This document shows positions 1 through 8,996 of a stretch of 64,000 bases of DNA, in pieces. The notes under the pieces are model-generated. The model did not search any database and had not been told where the DNA came from. It was given only the letters and a program-made list of their open reading frames with translations. Origin of the DNA: Pedococcus badiiscoriae (GTDB taxonomy: Bacteria > Actinomycetota > Actinomycetes > Actinomycetales > Dermatophilaceae). Made by a program: the position numbers and the translations under genes. Position 1 is the stretch's first letter. Every line of letters begins with the position of its first letter. Location of the stretch: NCBI RefSeq assembly GCF_013408925.1, contig NZ_JACCAB010000001.1, positions 1,798,001-1,862,000 on the forward strand, in the 5' to 3' direction.

Positions 1-663
<663 letters not shown>

Positions 664-732
664 TCACCCGTCCCGAGGCGTGGGACATGGGGTCCACCAC
701 CCGGACGGACCGCATCGACCCCATCGACGCCG

Positions 733-775
733 CGAGGTATGCCGCGCGGCCGGCTCGGCCACGCGGCATACCTCG
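733..775. terminator. Inverted repeat between citrate synthase and serC
   Basis: Fourteen-base perfect arms (CGAGGTATGCCGCG at 733-746, its complement at 762-775) enclose a 15-base loop with a further GGCC/GGCC pairing. It starts about 27 bases downstream of the citrate synthase stop on the minus strand and has no T tract, as is usual for actinobacterial intrinsic terminators. Both arms contain the window-wide heptamer GTATGCC/GGCATAC. Confidence 0.55.
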
Positions 776-801
776 TCACGGTGGTGCGGGAAGGACGTCG
801 G

Positions 802-1899
802 TCAGCCGCGGTAGCCGGTCACCGCGTCCAGCCCGCGCGGGGCCTCGCCGATGTAGCGCGAGCTCGGCCGGATCAGCCGGCCGGTCTTCTTCTGCTCGAG
901 GATGTGCGCCGACCAGCCGGCGGTGCGGGCCGCCGCGAAGAGCGGGGTCATCATCGTGCCGGGGACCTCGGCGAAGTCGAGCAGCACCGCGGCCCAGTAG
1001 TCGACGTTGGTCTCCAGCACCCGGTCCGGCTGGCGCTCGCGCAGCTCGGCCAGCGCGGCCTGCTCGAGCTCGAGGGCGACCTTGAACCGCGGGGCGCCCA
1101 GGCGTTCGCAGGTGTCGCGCAGCACGGCGGCGCGCGGGTCGTAGGCACGGTAGACGCGGTGGCCGAAGCCCATCAGGCGCTCGCCGCGGTCGAGGACACC
1201 CTTGACGTAGGCCCGGGCATCGCCGCTGCGCTCCACTCCTTCGATCATGTGCTGGGCGCGGGACGGGGCTCCGCCGTGCAGCGGACCCGACAGGGCGCCG
1301 ATCGCGCCGGACAGGCAGGCCGCGACGTCGGCGCCGGTCGAGGCGATGACCCGGGCGGTGAAGGTCGAGGCGTTCATGCCGTGCTCGGCCGCCGAGATGA
1401 AGTAGGCGTCGATCGCCTCGACGTGCTTGGGGTCGGGTTCGCCGCGCCAGCGGATCATGAACCGGTCGACGATCGTCCGGCCCTCGTCGACGCGGCTCTG
1501 CGGCACCATCGGCGACCCCTGCCCGTGCGCGGACTGGGCGATGAACGACAGTGCCATCACCGACGCACGGGCCAGGTCCTCGCGGGCCTGCGCGGCGTCG
1601 ATGTCGAGCAGCGGCTTGAAACCCCACAGCGGCGCGAGCTGGGCCAGCGCCGACTGGACGTCGACCCGGATGTCGCCCGAGTGGACGGGCAGTGGGAACG
1701 GTTCGGCGGGGGGCAGTCCCGGGTCGAACTCGTTGTCGACCAGCAGACCCCACACCTGCCCGAAGCTGACCGTGCCGACGAGTTCCTTGAGGTCCACTCC
1801 GCGGTAGCGCAGGGAACCGCCTTCCTTGTCGGGTTCGGCGATCTCTGACTCGAAGGCGATGACGCCCTCGAGGCCGGGCTTGAAGTCGCTGTCGGACAT
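802..1899 (-). CDS. Citrate synthase 2 (type II-like, short actinobacterial form)
   Basis: Condenses acetyl-CoA with oxaloacetate (or possibly propionyl-CoA, as methylcitrate synthase) at the entry to the TCA cycle. The 365-aa protein begins MSDSDFKPGLEGVIAFESEI; an AGGAC-type ribosome binding site ends a few bases before the ATG at 1899, so an upstream in-frame GTG is not needed. Family hallmarks are MNASTFTARV, GPLHGGAP (first catalytic His region) and GFGHRVYRAYDPR (second catalytic His). The length fits the 370-aa citrate synthase 2 group of Actinomycetota rather than the 430-aa hexameric enzyme. Its proximity to serC and pdxH repeats a gene neighbourhood seen in other actinomycetes. Confidence 0.9.
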   Translation of the reverse strand: MSDSDFKPGLEGVIAFESEIAEPDKEGGSLRYRGVDLKELVGTVSFGQVWGLLVDNEFDPGLPPAEPFPLPVHSGDIRVDVQSALAQLAPLWGFKPLLDIDAAQAREDLARASVMALSFIAQSAHGQGSPMVPQSRVDEGRTIVDRFMIRWRGEPDPKHVEAIDAYFISAAEHGMNASTFTARVIASTGADVAACLSGAIGALSGPLHGGAPSRAQHMIEGVERSGDARAYVKGVLDRGERLMGFGHRVYRAYDPRAAVLRDTCERLGAPRFKVALELEQAALAELRERQPDRVLETNVDYWAAVLLDFAEVPGTMMTPLFAAARTAGWSAHILEQKKTGRLIRPSSRYIGEAPRGLDAVTGYRG

Positions 1900-1995
1900 C
1901 TGTGTCCTCTCGGCATAAGGGGAAGGTGGGGCGACCATCGTGTGGCGCCCGGTGACCTACTGGCGGGTTCATTCTGCACTGTCAGGGTGGTGGGC

Positions 1996-2001
1996 CACTA
2001 T
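1996..2001 (+). promoter_or_regulatory. Possible -10 for a leaderless pentapeptide-repeat gene
   Basis: CACTAT lies exactly six bases before the GTG at 2008, the spacing that puts the transcription start on the start codon. It is a weaker match than the TAnnnT elements found before other genes here. Confidence 0.3.
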
Positions 2002-2007
2002 GGCGCA

Positions 2008-2589
2008 GTGCTCAGACCCGACACCGACTACGACGGCGAGGCGTTCACCGAGGACCTGAGCGGGTCCTCGGTGGCGGGATCGCGCTTCCTCGAGTGCACC
2101 TTCCAGCGGTGCGACCTCAGCGAGCTGCGCGCCCCTCGGTCCCGCTTCGCCGAGACCAGCTTGTATGCCGTGCACGGAGCGAGCGTGGACCTTGCGGAGT
2201 CCTCCTGGATCGACTGCCTGGTCCAGGGCGCGCGACTCGGTGCGGTGGCCTTGTCCGGCGCCGAGCTGACCCGCGTCCGGTTCGAGGGCTGCAAGATCGA
2301 CTTCCTCAACCTGCGCGGGGCACGCCTGCGCGATGTCGCGTTCGTCGACTGCCAGCTGGTGGAGGCGGACTTCGCCGAGGCTGTGCTGACAGGCGTCTCG
2401 TTCGCCGGGTCTCGGCTGGTGTCGCCCGACTTCACCCGGGGCACCTTCAAGGACGTCGACCTGACCGGCGCGGACCTGGCCGGTCCCCGAGGGGTGGCCG
2501 GACTGCGCGGCGCGACGATCTCCGCCCTGCAGCTGATCGACCTCGGACCCGCGCTCGCCGACGAGCTGGGCCTCACGATCGCCGACTAG
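2008..2589 (+). CDS. Pentapeptide-repeat protein
   Basis: Cytosolic right-handed quadrilateral beta-helix protein. The 193-aa chain has runs of the A(D/N)LxX type, for example LSGAEL, LRGAR and LTGADLAG, with the central aromatic/leucine periodicity from residue 25 to 165. Related proteins (MfpA, Qnr) mimic DNA and protect gyrase, but most family members have no assigned role and nothing here singles out a gyrase function. An in-frame GTG at 1942 would add 22 residues unlike the repeat fold, so I prefer 2008, where a possible -10 lies six bases upstream. Its stop codon overlaps the stop of the convergent NYN gene inside the palindrome CTAG. Confidence 0.75.
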   Translation: MLRPDTDYDGEAFTEDLSGSSVAGSRFLECTFQRCDLSELRAPRSRFAETSLYAVHGASVDLAESSWIDCLVQGARLGAVALSGAELTRVRFEGCKIDFLNLRGARLRDVAFVDCQLVEADFAEAVLTGVSFAGSRLVSPDFTRGTFKDVDLTGADLAGPRGVAGLRGATISALQLIDLGPALADELGLTIAD

Positions 2590-3422
2590 GCCCGCTTGTC
2601 CTCGCGCTTGTCGCGGACCGCCATGTCGTTGCCCACCGTGCGGACCTCGAACAGGTCGGTCGCCTTCAGCAGCTTGCTCAGCGAGGCGTACCCGTAGTTG
2701 CGGGAGTCGAACGACGACTGGTTCGAGATGTTGTTGCCCACCACGCCGACCCCGGCCCAGCCGTCGTCGTCGGCGGCCCGCTGGACTGCCCGGCGCAGCA
2801 GGCGGACGAGTCCTGCGTCCTGGCGCAGCTCGGCGGTCGTCCGGCGGGTCGGGGTGGTCTCGACCTTGGCCGCGGCCTTCGCGGCCTTGACCGCCTTCGT
2901 GGCCCGGGCGGCCTTGACGGGCGGCTTCGCGAGGTCGTCGCCGCTGTCGCTCCCCCCGTTCTGCGTCGGGGCAGTCGTGCCATCCGGCTCGGACAGCTGG
3001 TCGAGGAACAGGAACCTCGTGCACGCGGAGCGGAACGGCTCGGGCGTCTTGCGCTCGCCGAACCCGTAGACGGCCGCACCCTTCTCGCGCAGGTGCATGA
3101 CCAGGGGCGTGAAGTCCGCGTCCGACGAGACGATCCCGAACGCGTCGGGGTGGTCGTTGTAGAGCAGCCCCATCGCGTCGACCACCATCGCCATGTCACT
3201 GGCGTTCTTCCCGCGGCTGTAGTCGTACTGCTGCACGGGACGGATCGCCTGGGCGTGCAGCACATCGGCCCACGGCTTGAGCCCGGGCTTGGTCCAGTTG
3301 CCATAGGCGCGGCGGATGCTGGTCTCCCCGTAGGCGCTGAGCTCGTTGAGGATCAGGTCGATCTTCGTGGCCGAGGAGTTGTCGGCGTCGATCAGCAGGG
3401 CTATCCGGGCGCGAGGGTCCAT
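2586..3422 (-). CDS. NYN (LabA/DUF88-like) nuclease-type protein with C-terminal OST-HTH/LOTUS domain
   Basis: The 278-aa protein begins MDPRARIALLIDADNSS. Residues 5-150 are a PIN-like NYN domain: acidic residues in LLIDADN, then KNASDMAMVVDAM and GIVSSDADFTPLV supply the expected metal-binding Asp cluster of a metal-dependent RNase. Residues 165-200 are an Ala/Lys-rich linker and the last 75 residues (GNNISNQSSFDSRNYGYASLSKLL) look like an OST-HTH/LOTUS RNA-binding module. The family is linked to RNA turnover, but the substrate is unknown. The ATG at 3422 has a TAGCGT hexamer seven bases upstream and no ribosome binding site, so a leaderless mRNA is likely. It is divergent from the MFS gene at 3480. 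Confidence 0.85.
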   Translation of the reverse strand: MDPRARIALLIDADNSSATKIDLILNELSAYGETSIRRAYGNWTKPGLKPWADVLHAQAIRPVQQYDYSRGKNASDMAMVVDAMGLLYNDHPDAFGIVSSDADFTPLVMHLREKGAAVYGFGERKTPEPFRSACTRFLFLDQLSEPDGTTAPTQNGGSDSGDDLAKPPVKAARATKAVKAAKAAAKVETTPTRRTTAELRQDAGLVRLLRRAVQRAADDDGWAGVGVVGNNISNQSSFDSRNYGYASLSKLLKATDLFEVRTVGNDMAVRDKREDKRA

Positions 3423-3429
3423 GGGCCCG

Positions 3430-3435
3430 ACGCTA
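3430..3435 (-). promoter_or_regulatory. -10 element of the NYN gene (leaderless)
   Basis: TAGCGT on the minus strand, seven bases before the ATG at 3422; fits TAnnnT. Confidence 0.4.
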
Positions 3436-3467
3436 CGGCACCGCGCGTCGCCGTCGCGGCACCGGCA

Positions 3468-3473
3468 TACAGT
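3468..3473 (+). promoter_or_regulatory. -10 element of the MFS gene (leaderless)
   Basis: TACAGT is followed by exactly six bases (CTCCTC) and the GTG start at 3480; the hexamer overlaps a GGCATAC heptamer. Confidence 0.45.
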
Positions 3474-3479
3474 CTCCTC

Positions 3480-4754
3480 GTGCCGCTGCTCCTGGACCTG
3501 ACCCCGCTGCGGGGCCACGCGGCATACCGGCGGCTGTATGTCGGGTTCACCCTCTCCAACGTGGGTTCCCAGCTGGCCGTGGTCGCCATCGGGCTGCAGG
3601 TCTACGAGCTCACCCGGTCGACCGCGGCCGTGGGGATCGTGGGGTTCTGCGCCCTGGTGCCGCTGGTGGTCATGGGGCTGTACGGCGGCACGCTCATCGA
3701 CCACTTCGACCGGCGCACGGTCGGACTCATCGCCCAGGCCGTCGCCTTCGTCTCGAGCCTCCTGTGCGCGCTGCAGGCGTGGCTCGGCAACACGCAGGTC
3801 TGGGTGCTCTATGCGCTGGTGGCGTTGTGGAACGGGGCGTTCGCGGTCTCCTCGCCGGCTCGGACGTCCATCTACCCGCGCATCCTGCCGCGCGAGCTGC
3901 TGCCGGCCGCGAACGCGCTGTCGGTGTTCGCCATGAACGCGTCGATGACGGTGGGGCCGCTGATGGCCGGGTTCCTCGTCGACTGGGGCGGGTTCAAGGC
4001 GGCCTACACGACCGATGCCGTGATCACCACGGCCGCGCTCTGGGGGCTGGCGAGGCTGCAACCGCTGCCGCCCGAGCCCCAGGAGGGCGCAGCGCCCAGC
4101 CGGCCGGGACTGCGCTCGGTCCTCGACGGGTTCGCCTTCCTGGCCACCCGACCCAACGTGCGGATGACCTTCGTCGCCGACATCTGCGCCATGCTGCTCG
4201 CCCAGCCGCGGGTGCTCTTCCCGGCCGCCGGCGCCGTCATCTTCGGCGGGGGAGCCAGGACCGTGGGGGCGCTGTCGGCGGCCGCCGCGGTGGGCGGGAT
4301 CGTCGCGATGTTCTTCTCCGGGCGGCTCGGGCACGTGCGACGTCAGGGCCTGGCGATCCTCGTGTCCATCGTCGGGTGGGGTTTCGCGATCGCCGGCTTC
4401 GGTGCCGCCATGCTGGCCGCCGGTGGGGTGATGTCGCGCAGCGCGGCCCTGTGGCTCGGGTTGGTCGCCATGGCGGTGGCCGGGGCGTCGGACTCGGTCA
4501 GCGCGGTGTTCCGGACGACGATCCTCCAAGCGGCCACTCCGGACCACCTGCGAGGGCGGTTGCAGGGCGTCTTCATCGTCGTCGTGGCCGGTGGGCCGAG
4601 GCTGGGCGAGCTGGCCGGCGGGTTCCTGGCGAGCGGGATCGGCGAGGCCATGACCGCGGTCGTGGGCGGGCTCGCCTGCGTCGTGGGCATCACGGTGCTC
4701 GGCCGGATGCAGCCGGGGTTCGCGCGCTACGACGCGCGTCACCCCACGCCGTAG
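3480..4754 (+). CDS. MFS transporter, EntS-like
   Basis: Twelve-helix integral membrane exporter of about 424 aa. The protein shows alternating hydrophobic helices and the conserved loop after helix 2 (GGTLIDHFDRRTV), with a second signature loop SGRLGHVRRQG after helix 7 at mid-protein. The pattern resembles the enterobactin-exporter/MFS_3 group, whose members export siderophores or drugs; the substrate here cannot be told from sequence. The reading frame is open far upstream, but sequence similarity begins at the GTG at 3480 (VPLLLDLTPLRGHAAYRRLY), which also has a promoter-like hexamer at leaderless spacing. It is divergent from the NYN gene with a 57-bp intergenic region. Confidence 0.85.
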   Translation: MPLLLDLTPLRGHAAYRRLYVGFTLSNVGSQLAVVAIGLQVYELTRSTAAVGIVGFCALVPLVVMGLYGGTLIDHFDRRTVGLIAQAVAFVSSLLCALQAWLGNTQVWVLYALVALWNGAFAVSSPARTSIYPRILPRELLPAANALSVFAMNASMTVGPLMAGFLVDWGGFKAAYTTDAVITTAALWGLARLQPLPPEPQEGAAPSRPGLRSVLDGFAFLATRPNVRMTFVADICAMLLAQPRVLFPAAGAVIFGGGARTVGALSAAAAVGGIVAMFFSGRLGHVRRQGLAILVSIVGWGFAIAGFGAAMLAAGGVMSRSAALWLGLVAMAVAGASDSVSAVFRTTILQAATPDHLRGRLQGVFIVVVAGGPRLGELAGGFLASGIGEAMTAVVGGLACVVGITVLGRMQPGFARYDARHPTP

Positions 4755-4849
4755 GGGTCGCTGTCGTGATCGCGAGCAGTGACGGGCAATGCCGGCCGGT
4801 CACGGGGTCGGCCAACGTCGGCCGGCACTGACTGGCCGGACACGCGGCC

Positions 4850-5257
4850 CTACTGCCCGTTGGTCCGCGCGCTCCGGCGGCGGGGGAGCTGCTTGAGGCG
4901 TGCGGCGGGCGTGGGGAGGTCGGCAGGGCGGACGCGGGTCGACAGGTCGCTGTTGGCGATCAGCTCGCCGAGGGGAGTGCTCGAGGTGGGGTGGGCGGCG
5001 ATGGGTTCGTCTGCCGAGAAGACCACCCACACGGGTTCAGCATGGTCGGCTCGGGGATCGAAGGTCTTGAGCACCGTGCCCTCGCGCACCGTGGCCGCGT
5101 GCTCGATCGCCCGCCGCCGGGCCCGCTGGCGGTCCAGCGCCGTCTGGGCAGCCTTCATCGCCGGCTCCTTGGCCTGCTGGGCCAGCACGACCACGTGGGG
5201 GCCGTACTTCACGCCCCACTTCACGAGGTTGCCGACGGCCTTGCCTTTGCTGGGCAT
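4850..5257 (-). CDS. Conserved hypothetical protein beside pdxH
   Basis: A 135-aa basic protein (MPSKGKAVGNLVKWGVKYGPHV...). A GGGAGG ribosome binding site stands seven bases before the ATG at 5257. The N-terminal third could form an amphipathic helix; residues 55-110 look like a small folded domain with WVVFSADEPIAAHP. There is no signal peptide or recognised motif. It is divergent from pdxH across about 46 bp, so the two may share a control region. I know of no function. Confidence 0.7.
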   Translation of the reverse strand: MPSKGKAVGNLVKWGVKYGPHVVVLAQQAKEPAMKAAQTALDRQRARRRAIEHAATVREGTVLKTFDPRADHAEPVWVVFSADEPIAAHPTSSTPLGELIANSDLSTRVRPADLPTPAARLKQLPRRRSARTNGQ

Positions 5258-5291
5258 GGTGCCTCCCTGACGTCTGGTCCGGCCTTCACCC

Positions 5292-5297
5292 TAATCT
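5292..5297 (+). promoter_or_regulatory. -10 element of pdxH (leaderless)
   Basis: TAATCT, then six bases, then the ATG at 5304; no Shine-Dalgarno sequence. One of the clearest examples of the leaderless arrangement in the window. Confidence 0.55.
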
Positions 5298-5303
5298 CGA
5301 CCC

Positions 5304-5984
5304 ATGGGAGACGTGCAGCGCACTGACTACGCCGGCGACGGGATCTCCGAAGCCGACATCGCCGCCACGCCGTGGCAACAGGCCAGGCGCTGGGTCGACG
5401 AGGCGGTCGACCGCTCGCAGGCCGGGTCCGACGTCCCGGAACCCCTGGCGCTCTCGGTCGCCACCGTCGACGGCGCGGGGCGACCCAACGTCCGGACCGT
5501 GCTGATGCGGTTCTTCGACGACCGCGGGCCAGGGTTCGTCACCGGCACCGAGTCCACCAAGGGACTCGAGATCGCCGCGACCGGGGGGATCGCGGCCGCG
5601 CTGACGTGGCCGGCGATGTTCCGCGCGATCCGGTTCCGCGGGGTGGCCGAGCAGCTGTCCCGCGAGGAGGTGGCCGGCTACTTCGGGTCACGGCCGTGGG
5701 CCTCTCGCATCTCCGCCTGGGCCTCGCGGCAGTCCCAGCCGATCGAGGGGCGAGCGGGCCTCGAGGAGGCCTACGCGAGGTATGCCGCGCAGTTCCCCGA
5801 CCACGGCAGCCCCGAGGACGTGCCCGTGCCGGACTTCTGGGGCGGCTACCGCGTGCTGTGCGACGAGGTCGAGTTCTGGGGCGGTCGGCGCAACCGGCTG
5901 CACGACCGGCTGGTCTTCAGCAGGGTGGCGCAGGGGTCGCTCGACGATCCTTCCGCCTGGGCGTTGTCCCGCCGCCAGCCCTGA
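5304..5984 (+). CDS. pdxH: Pyridoxamine 5'-phosphate oxidase
   Basis: FMN-dependent cytosolic enzyme that oxidises pyridoxamine or pyridoxine 5'-phosphate to pyridoxal 5'-phosphate, the cofactor of nearby SerC. The 226-aa protein contains the FMN-binding region PNVRTVLMRFFDDRG and GFVTGTESTKGLEI, the substrate-binding RISAWASRQSQPI and the C-terminal FWGGRRNRLHDRLVF plus RRQP ending, all in family order. Length agrees with the 210-230 aa norm. The ATG at 5304 is supported by a TAATCT hexamer at leaderless spacing. Confidence 0.93.
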   Translation: MGDVQRTDYAGDGISEADIAATPWQQARRWVDEAVDRSQAGSDVPEPLALSVATVDGAGRPNVRTVLMRFFDDRGPGFVTGTESTKGLEIAATGGIAAALTWPAMFRAIRFRGVAEQLSREEVAGYFGSRPWASRISAWASRQSQPIEGRAGLEEAYARYAAQFPDHGSPEDVPVPDFWGGYRVLCDEVEFWGGRRNRLHDRLVFSRVAQGSLDDPSAWALSRRQP

Positions 5985-6044
5985 CGGGGCTACTCGTCCG
6001 TATGCCGGGATGGGCGTTGCCGGATCGCGAGACGTCGTCACACT

Positions 6045-6060
6045 TGTGAACTGAGTCACA
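6045..6060 (+). promoter_or_regulatory. CRP/GlxR-type operator upstream of edd-eda
   Basis: TGTGAACTGAGTCACA is an exact TGTGA-N6-TCACA palindrome, the consensus of CRP-family regulators including the cAMP-responsive GlxR/Crp proteins of actinobacteria. It lies about 66 bp before the edd start. An overlapping TCACACTTGTGA palindrome sits immediately to its left. Confidence 0.6.
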
Positions 6061-6125
6061 CGCGCGCGCCAATGACGCCGTTCGCGCGGTCCCATCCTCG
6101 ACCGCCGAATCCCCTCAGGAGCCTC

Positions 6126-8012
6126 ATGGCGCCCGCCCTCCACCCCGTCGTCGCCGACGTCACCGCCCGGGTGACCGACCGCAGCCGCGCGAGCCGCACG
6201 GCATACCTCCAACGCATCTCGCGTGCCGCGTCCGAGCTGAGCCTGCGCCCGGCACGCACCGACCTCGGCTGCTCCAACCTCGCCCACGCGGTCGCCTCGT
6301 GCGGCGGCAGCGACCGCACCACCATGGCGGCCGACACCGGGGTGAGCCTCGGGATCATCACGTCCTACAACGACATGCTGTCGGCCCACGCGCCGTTCGA
6401 GCACTACCCGGCCGCGATGAAGCAGACCGCCCGCGAGGTCGGCGCCGTGGCCCGCGTGGCGGGTGGGGTGCCGGCGATGTGTGACGGCATCACCCAGGGC
6501 CGCGCAGGCATGGAGCTCAGCCTGTTCAGCCGCGACGTCATCGCGATGTCGGCGGCGATCGCGCTGTCCCACGACGTGTTCGACGGCGTCCTCATGCTCG
6601 GTGTCTGCGACAAGATCGTGCCCGGGCTCGTGGCGGGTGCGCTGTCGTTCGGGCACCTGCCGACTGCCCTGGTGCCGGCCGGACCGATGGCGTCCGGCCG
6701 CTCGAACGCGGACAAGGCCGAGACCCGCAAGGCGTATGCCGCCGGCGAGGTCGGGCGCGAGGAGCTGCTCGAGAGCGAGGTGGCGTCGTACCACTCGCCG
6801 GGCACCTGCACGTTCTACGGCACGGCGAACTCCAACCAGATGCTCATGGACGTCATGGGTCTGCACCTGCCCGGGGCTGCATTCGTCCACCCCGACGACC
6901 CGCTGCGCGAGGCACTCACGGCGGCGACGACCGCCCGGGTCGCCGAGATCGCGGCGTCCGAGACGCCGTACGGCATCGGCCAGGTCGTCGACGAGAAGGC
7001 GATCGTCAACGGGGTCGTGGCGCTGCTGGCAACCGGCGGCTCGACCAACCACACGATGCACCTCATCTCGATGGCGGCAGCGGCGGGGATCGACCTGACC
7101 TGGGAGGACTTCGACGACCTGTCCGCGGCGGTCCCGTCGATCGCCCGGATCTACCCCAACGGTCCCGCCGACGTGAACCACTTCCACGCCGCCGGTGGGA
7201 CACCGTTCCTCATCGGCACCCTGCTCGACCACGGTCTGCTGCACGACGACGTGCTGACGGTGGCCGGGCCGGGGCTGCGGCGCTACACCCGGCGCCCGGT
7301 GCTGATCGGTGGCGAGCTCGGGTTCGTCGACGCCACCACGGAATCCGGTGACCGCACTGTGCTGCGCCCCGCCGACGACCCGTTCACCGTCGACGGCGGA
7401 CTGCGCGTCCTCGGTGGCACCCTCGGCCATGCGGTCATCAAGGTGTCCGCCGTGGCCCACGAGCACCGGGTCATCGAGGCGCCCGCGCGCGTCTTCACCG
7501 ACCAGGTCGGCTTCCTCCAGGCGTTCTCGCGACGGGAGCTGGATCGCGACGTGGTCGTCGTCATCCGCGAGCAGGGTCCCAGCGCCAACGGGATGCCCGA
7601 GCTGCACGCCCTCACCCCTTCGCTCGGGGTCCTCCAGAAGCGCGGGTATGCCGTGGCCCTGGTCACCGACGGCCGCATGAGCGGGGCGTCCGGCGCCATC
7701 CCGGCGGCGATCCACGTGACGCCGGAGTCGGTGCACGCCGGGCCGATCTCGAAGCTCCAGGACGGCGACGTCATCCGGGTCGACTCGCTCACCGGACGGC
7801 TCGACGTGCTGGTCGACGAGGACGAGTTCGCGGCGCGTGTGCCGTCGCCGCGCGTCAGCCAGGAGGGCATCGGCACCGGACGTGAGCTGTTCGCGTCCAT
7901 GCGGTCCGCGGTCGGTCGCGCCGACGAGGGAGCCCACGTCTTCGGCAGCCTCGGTCACGTCTGGGACCGCAGCGACGCCGCCCCCTTCGCCAACCACGAG
8001 GAGACCCGATGA
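6126..8012 (+). CDS. edd: 6-phosphogluconate dehydratase (Entner-Doudoroff)
   Basis: Iron-sulfur dehydratase converting 6-phosphogluconate to 2-keto-3-deoxy-6-phosphogluconate. The 628-aa protein follows the IlvD/Edd family throughout: NLAHAVASCGGSDR, GIITSYNDMLSAH, VPAMCDGITQG and LMLGVCDKIVPG carry the cysteines expected to hold the Fe-S cluster, and GRMSGASG closes the active-site region. Upstream in-frame ATGs exist, but AGGAG six bases before 6126 fixes the start at MAPALHPVVAD. Edd is told from IlvD by the longer insertions and by the KDPG aldolase gene that overlaps its stop by four bases (ATGA). A perfect CRP/GlxR-like site upstream suggests carbon-source control. Confidence 0.93.
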   Translation: MAPALHPVVADVTARVTDRSRASRTAYLQRISRAASELSLRPARTDLGCSNLAHAVASCGGSDRTTMAADTGVSLGIITSYNDMLSAHAPFEHYPAAMKQTAREVGAVARVAGGVPAMCDGITQGRAGMELSLFSRDVIAMSAAIALSHDVFDGVLMLGVCDKIVPGLVAGALSFGHLPTALVPAGPMASGRSNADKAETRKAYAAGEVGREELLESEVASYHSPGTCTFYGTANSNQMLMDVMGLHLPGAAFVHPDDPLREALTAATTARVAEIAASETPYGIGQVVDEKAIVNGVVALLATGGSTNHTMHLISMAAAAGIDLTWEDFDDLSAAVPSIARIYPNGPADVNHFHAAGGTPFLIGTLLDHGLLHDDVLTVAGPGLRRYTRRPVLIGGELGFVDATTESGDRTVLRPADDPFTVDGGLRVLGGTLGHAVIKVSAVAHEHRVIEAPARVFTDQVGFLQAFSRRELDRDVVVVIREQGPSANGMPELHALTPSLGVLQKRGYAVALVTDGRMSGASGAIPAAIHVTPESVHAGPISKLQDGDVIRVDSLTGRLDVLVDEDEFAARVPSPRVSQEGIGTGRELFASMRSAVGRADEGAHVFGSLGHVWDRSDAAPFANHEETR

Positions 8013-8674
8013 CCACCACCCCGCTCGTCCCCGACGCGGCGGCGCTGCGCGACGGCGCCGACGTCCTGTCCCTGGCCCCGGTCATCCCCGTCGTGGTCGT
8101 CGACTCCGTCGAGCAGGCGGTGCCGCTGGCCCGGGCGCTGGTGCGTGGCGGCATACCGGTCATCGAGATCACGCTGCGCAGCGAGGCGGGGCTCGGCGCG
8201 ATCGAGGCCGTGGCCTCGCAGGTCGAGGGCATGGTCGTCGGCGCGGGCACCGTCGTGACCCCGGCGCAGGTGCAGCAGGTCAAGGACGCGGGTGCGCAGT
8301 TCCTGGTCACCCCCGGCTCGCCGCCGCGCCTGCTCGAGGCGGCCCTGGCCAGCGGGCTCCCCCTGCTCGCCGGGGCGGGCACCCTGACCGAGATGCTGAC
8401 CCTGGCCGAGGCCGGGCTGGAGGCCATGAAGTTCTTCCCGGCCGAGGCGAGCGGGGGGCGGCCCTACCTGTCCGCCGTGGCCGGGCCCTGCCCGCAGCTG
8501 CGGTTCTGCCCCACGGGTGGGATCACGTCCGAGACGGCGGCCGCCTGGCTCGCCCTGCCGAACGTCGGCTGCGTCGGCGGCTCCTGGCTCACGCCCAAGG
8601 ACGCTGTGGCGCAAGGGGACTGGGGCCGCATCGAGGCCCTCGCCGCGGAAGCTGCCGCCCTGCGCCCCGCCTGA
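8009..8674 (+). CDS. eda: KDPG aldolase
   Basis: Splits 2-keto-3-deoxy-6-phosphogluconate into pyruvate and glyceraldehyde 3-phosphate, completing the Entner-Doudoroff branch begun by Edd. The 221-aa TIM-barrel protein has IEITLR (catalytic Glu), GAGTVVTPAQ, MKFFPAEASGG (Schiff-base Lys in the KFFPAE motif) and RFCPTGGI, nearly as in the E. coli enzyme. Its ATG overlaps the edd TGA, so translation is probably coupled. The Gly-Ile-Pro of GGIPVIE uses the rare codon ATA as part of a GGCATAC heptamer. Confidence 0.93.
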   Translation: MTTTPLVPDAAALRDGADVLSLAPVIPVVVVDSVEQAVPLARALVRGGIPVIEITLRSEAGLGAIEAVASQVEGMVVGAGTVVTPAQVQQVKDAGAQFLVTPGSPPRLLEAALASGLPLLAGAGTLTEMLTLAEAGLEAMKFFPAEASGGRPYLSAVAGPCPQLRFCPTGGITSETAAAWLALPNVGCVGGSWLTPKDAVAQGDWGRIEALAAEAAALRPA

Positions 8675-8730
8675 CGCGCCGGAACTCACGGGGCCGGACC
8701 TGGGGCACGGTCCGCCCGCTGGGCATGGAA

Positions 8731-8805
8731 CAGCCCGTGGGCCTTGCCTTGTCGCCAAAGGCGGCTCGGCGTGTGCAGGGGACGACCTGCACGGCCCACG
8801 GGCTG
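8731..8805. other. Branched inverted-repeat element (structured RNA or two-way terminator)
   Basis: A 13-bp perfect outer stem (CAGCCCGTGGGCC at 8731-8743 with its complement at 8793-8805) encloses a GCCTT/AAGGC hairpin (8746-8762) and a GTGCAGG/CCTGCAC hairpin (8773-8792). It lies in the 322-bp gap between convergent eda and the nitroreductase gene, 56 bases after the eda stop. A simple terminator would not need the branched interior. I recognise no RNA family. The rest of the gap shows nothing else apart from a short GCCC/GGGC hairpin just before the element. Confidence 0.45.
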
Positions 8806-8996
8806 CGGTGAACTGCTGGGGATTGCGCCGGATGGCGGACCTCGAGCAGTCGAGGTGCGCTAGCGCGCAGTCACCTCACGCGTCCAGAATGAAATCACTT
8901 CTTGGACCACCTCCCTTCCGTGTAGCTCGACGCTAAATCCGGAAGGTCGGCTTGTGCAACGCTTTTGTTGGACGGCGTCCTGCGATGAGCGCAGGG

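Noticed and set aside
2094..3479. N-terminal extension of the MFS frame
   Set aside because: The frame is open far upstream but overlaps two other genes antisense or out of frame; similarity begins only at 3480.
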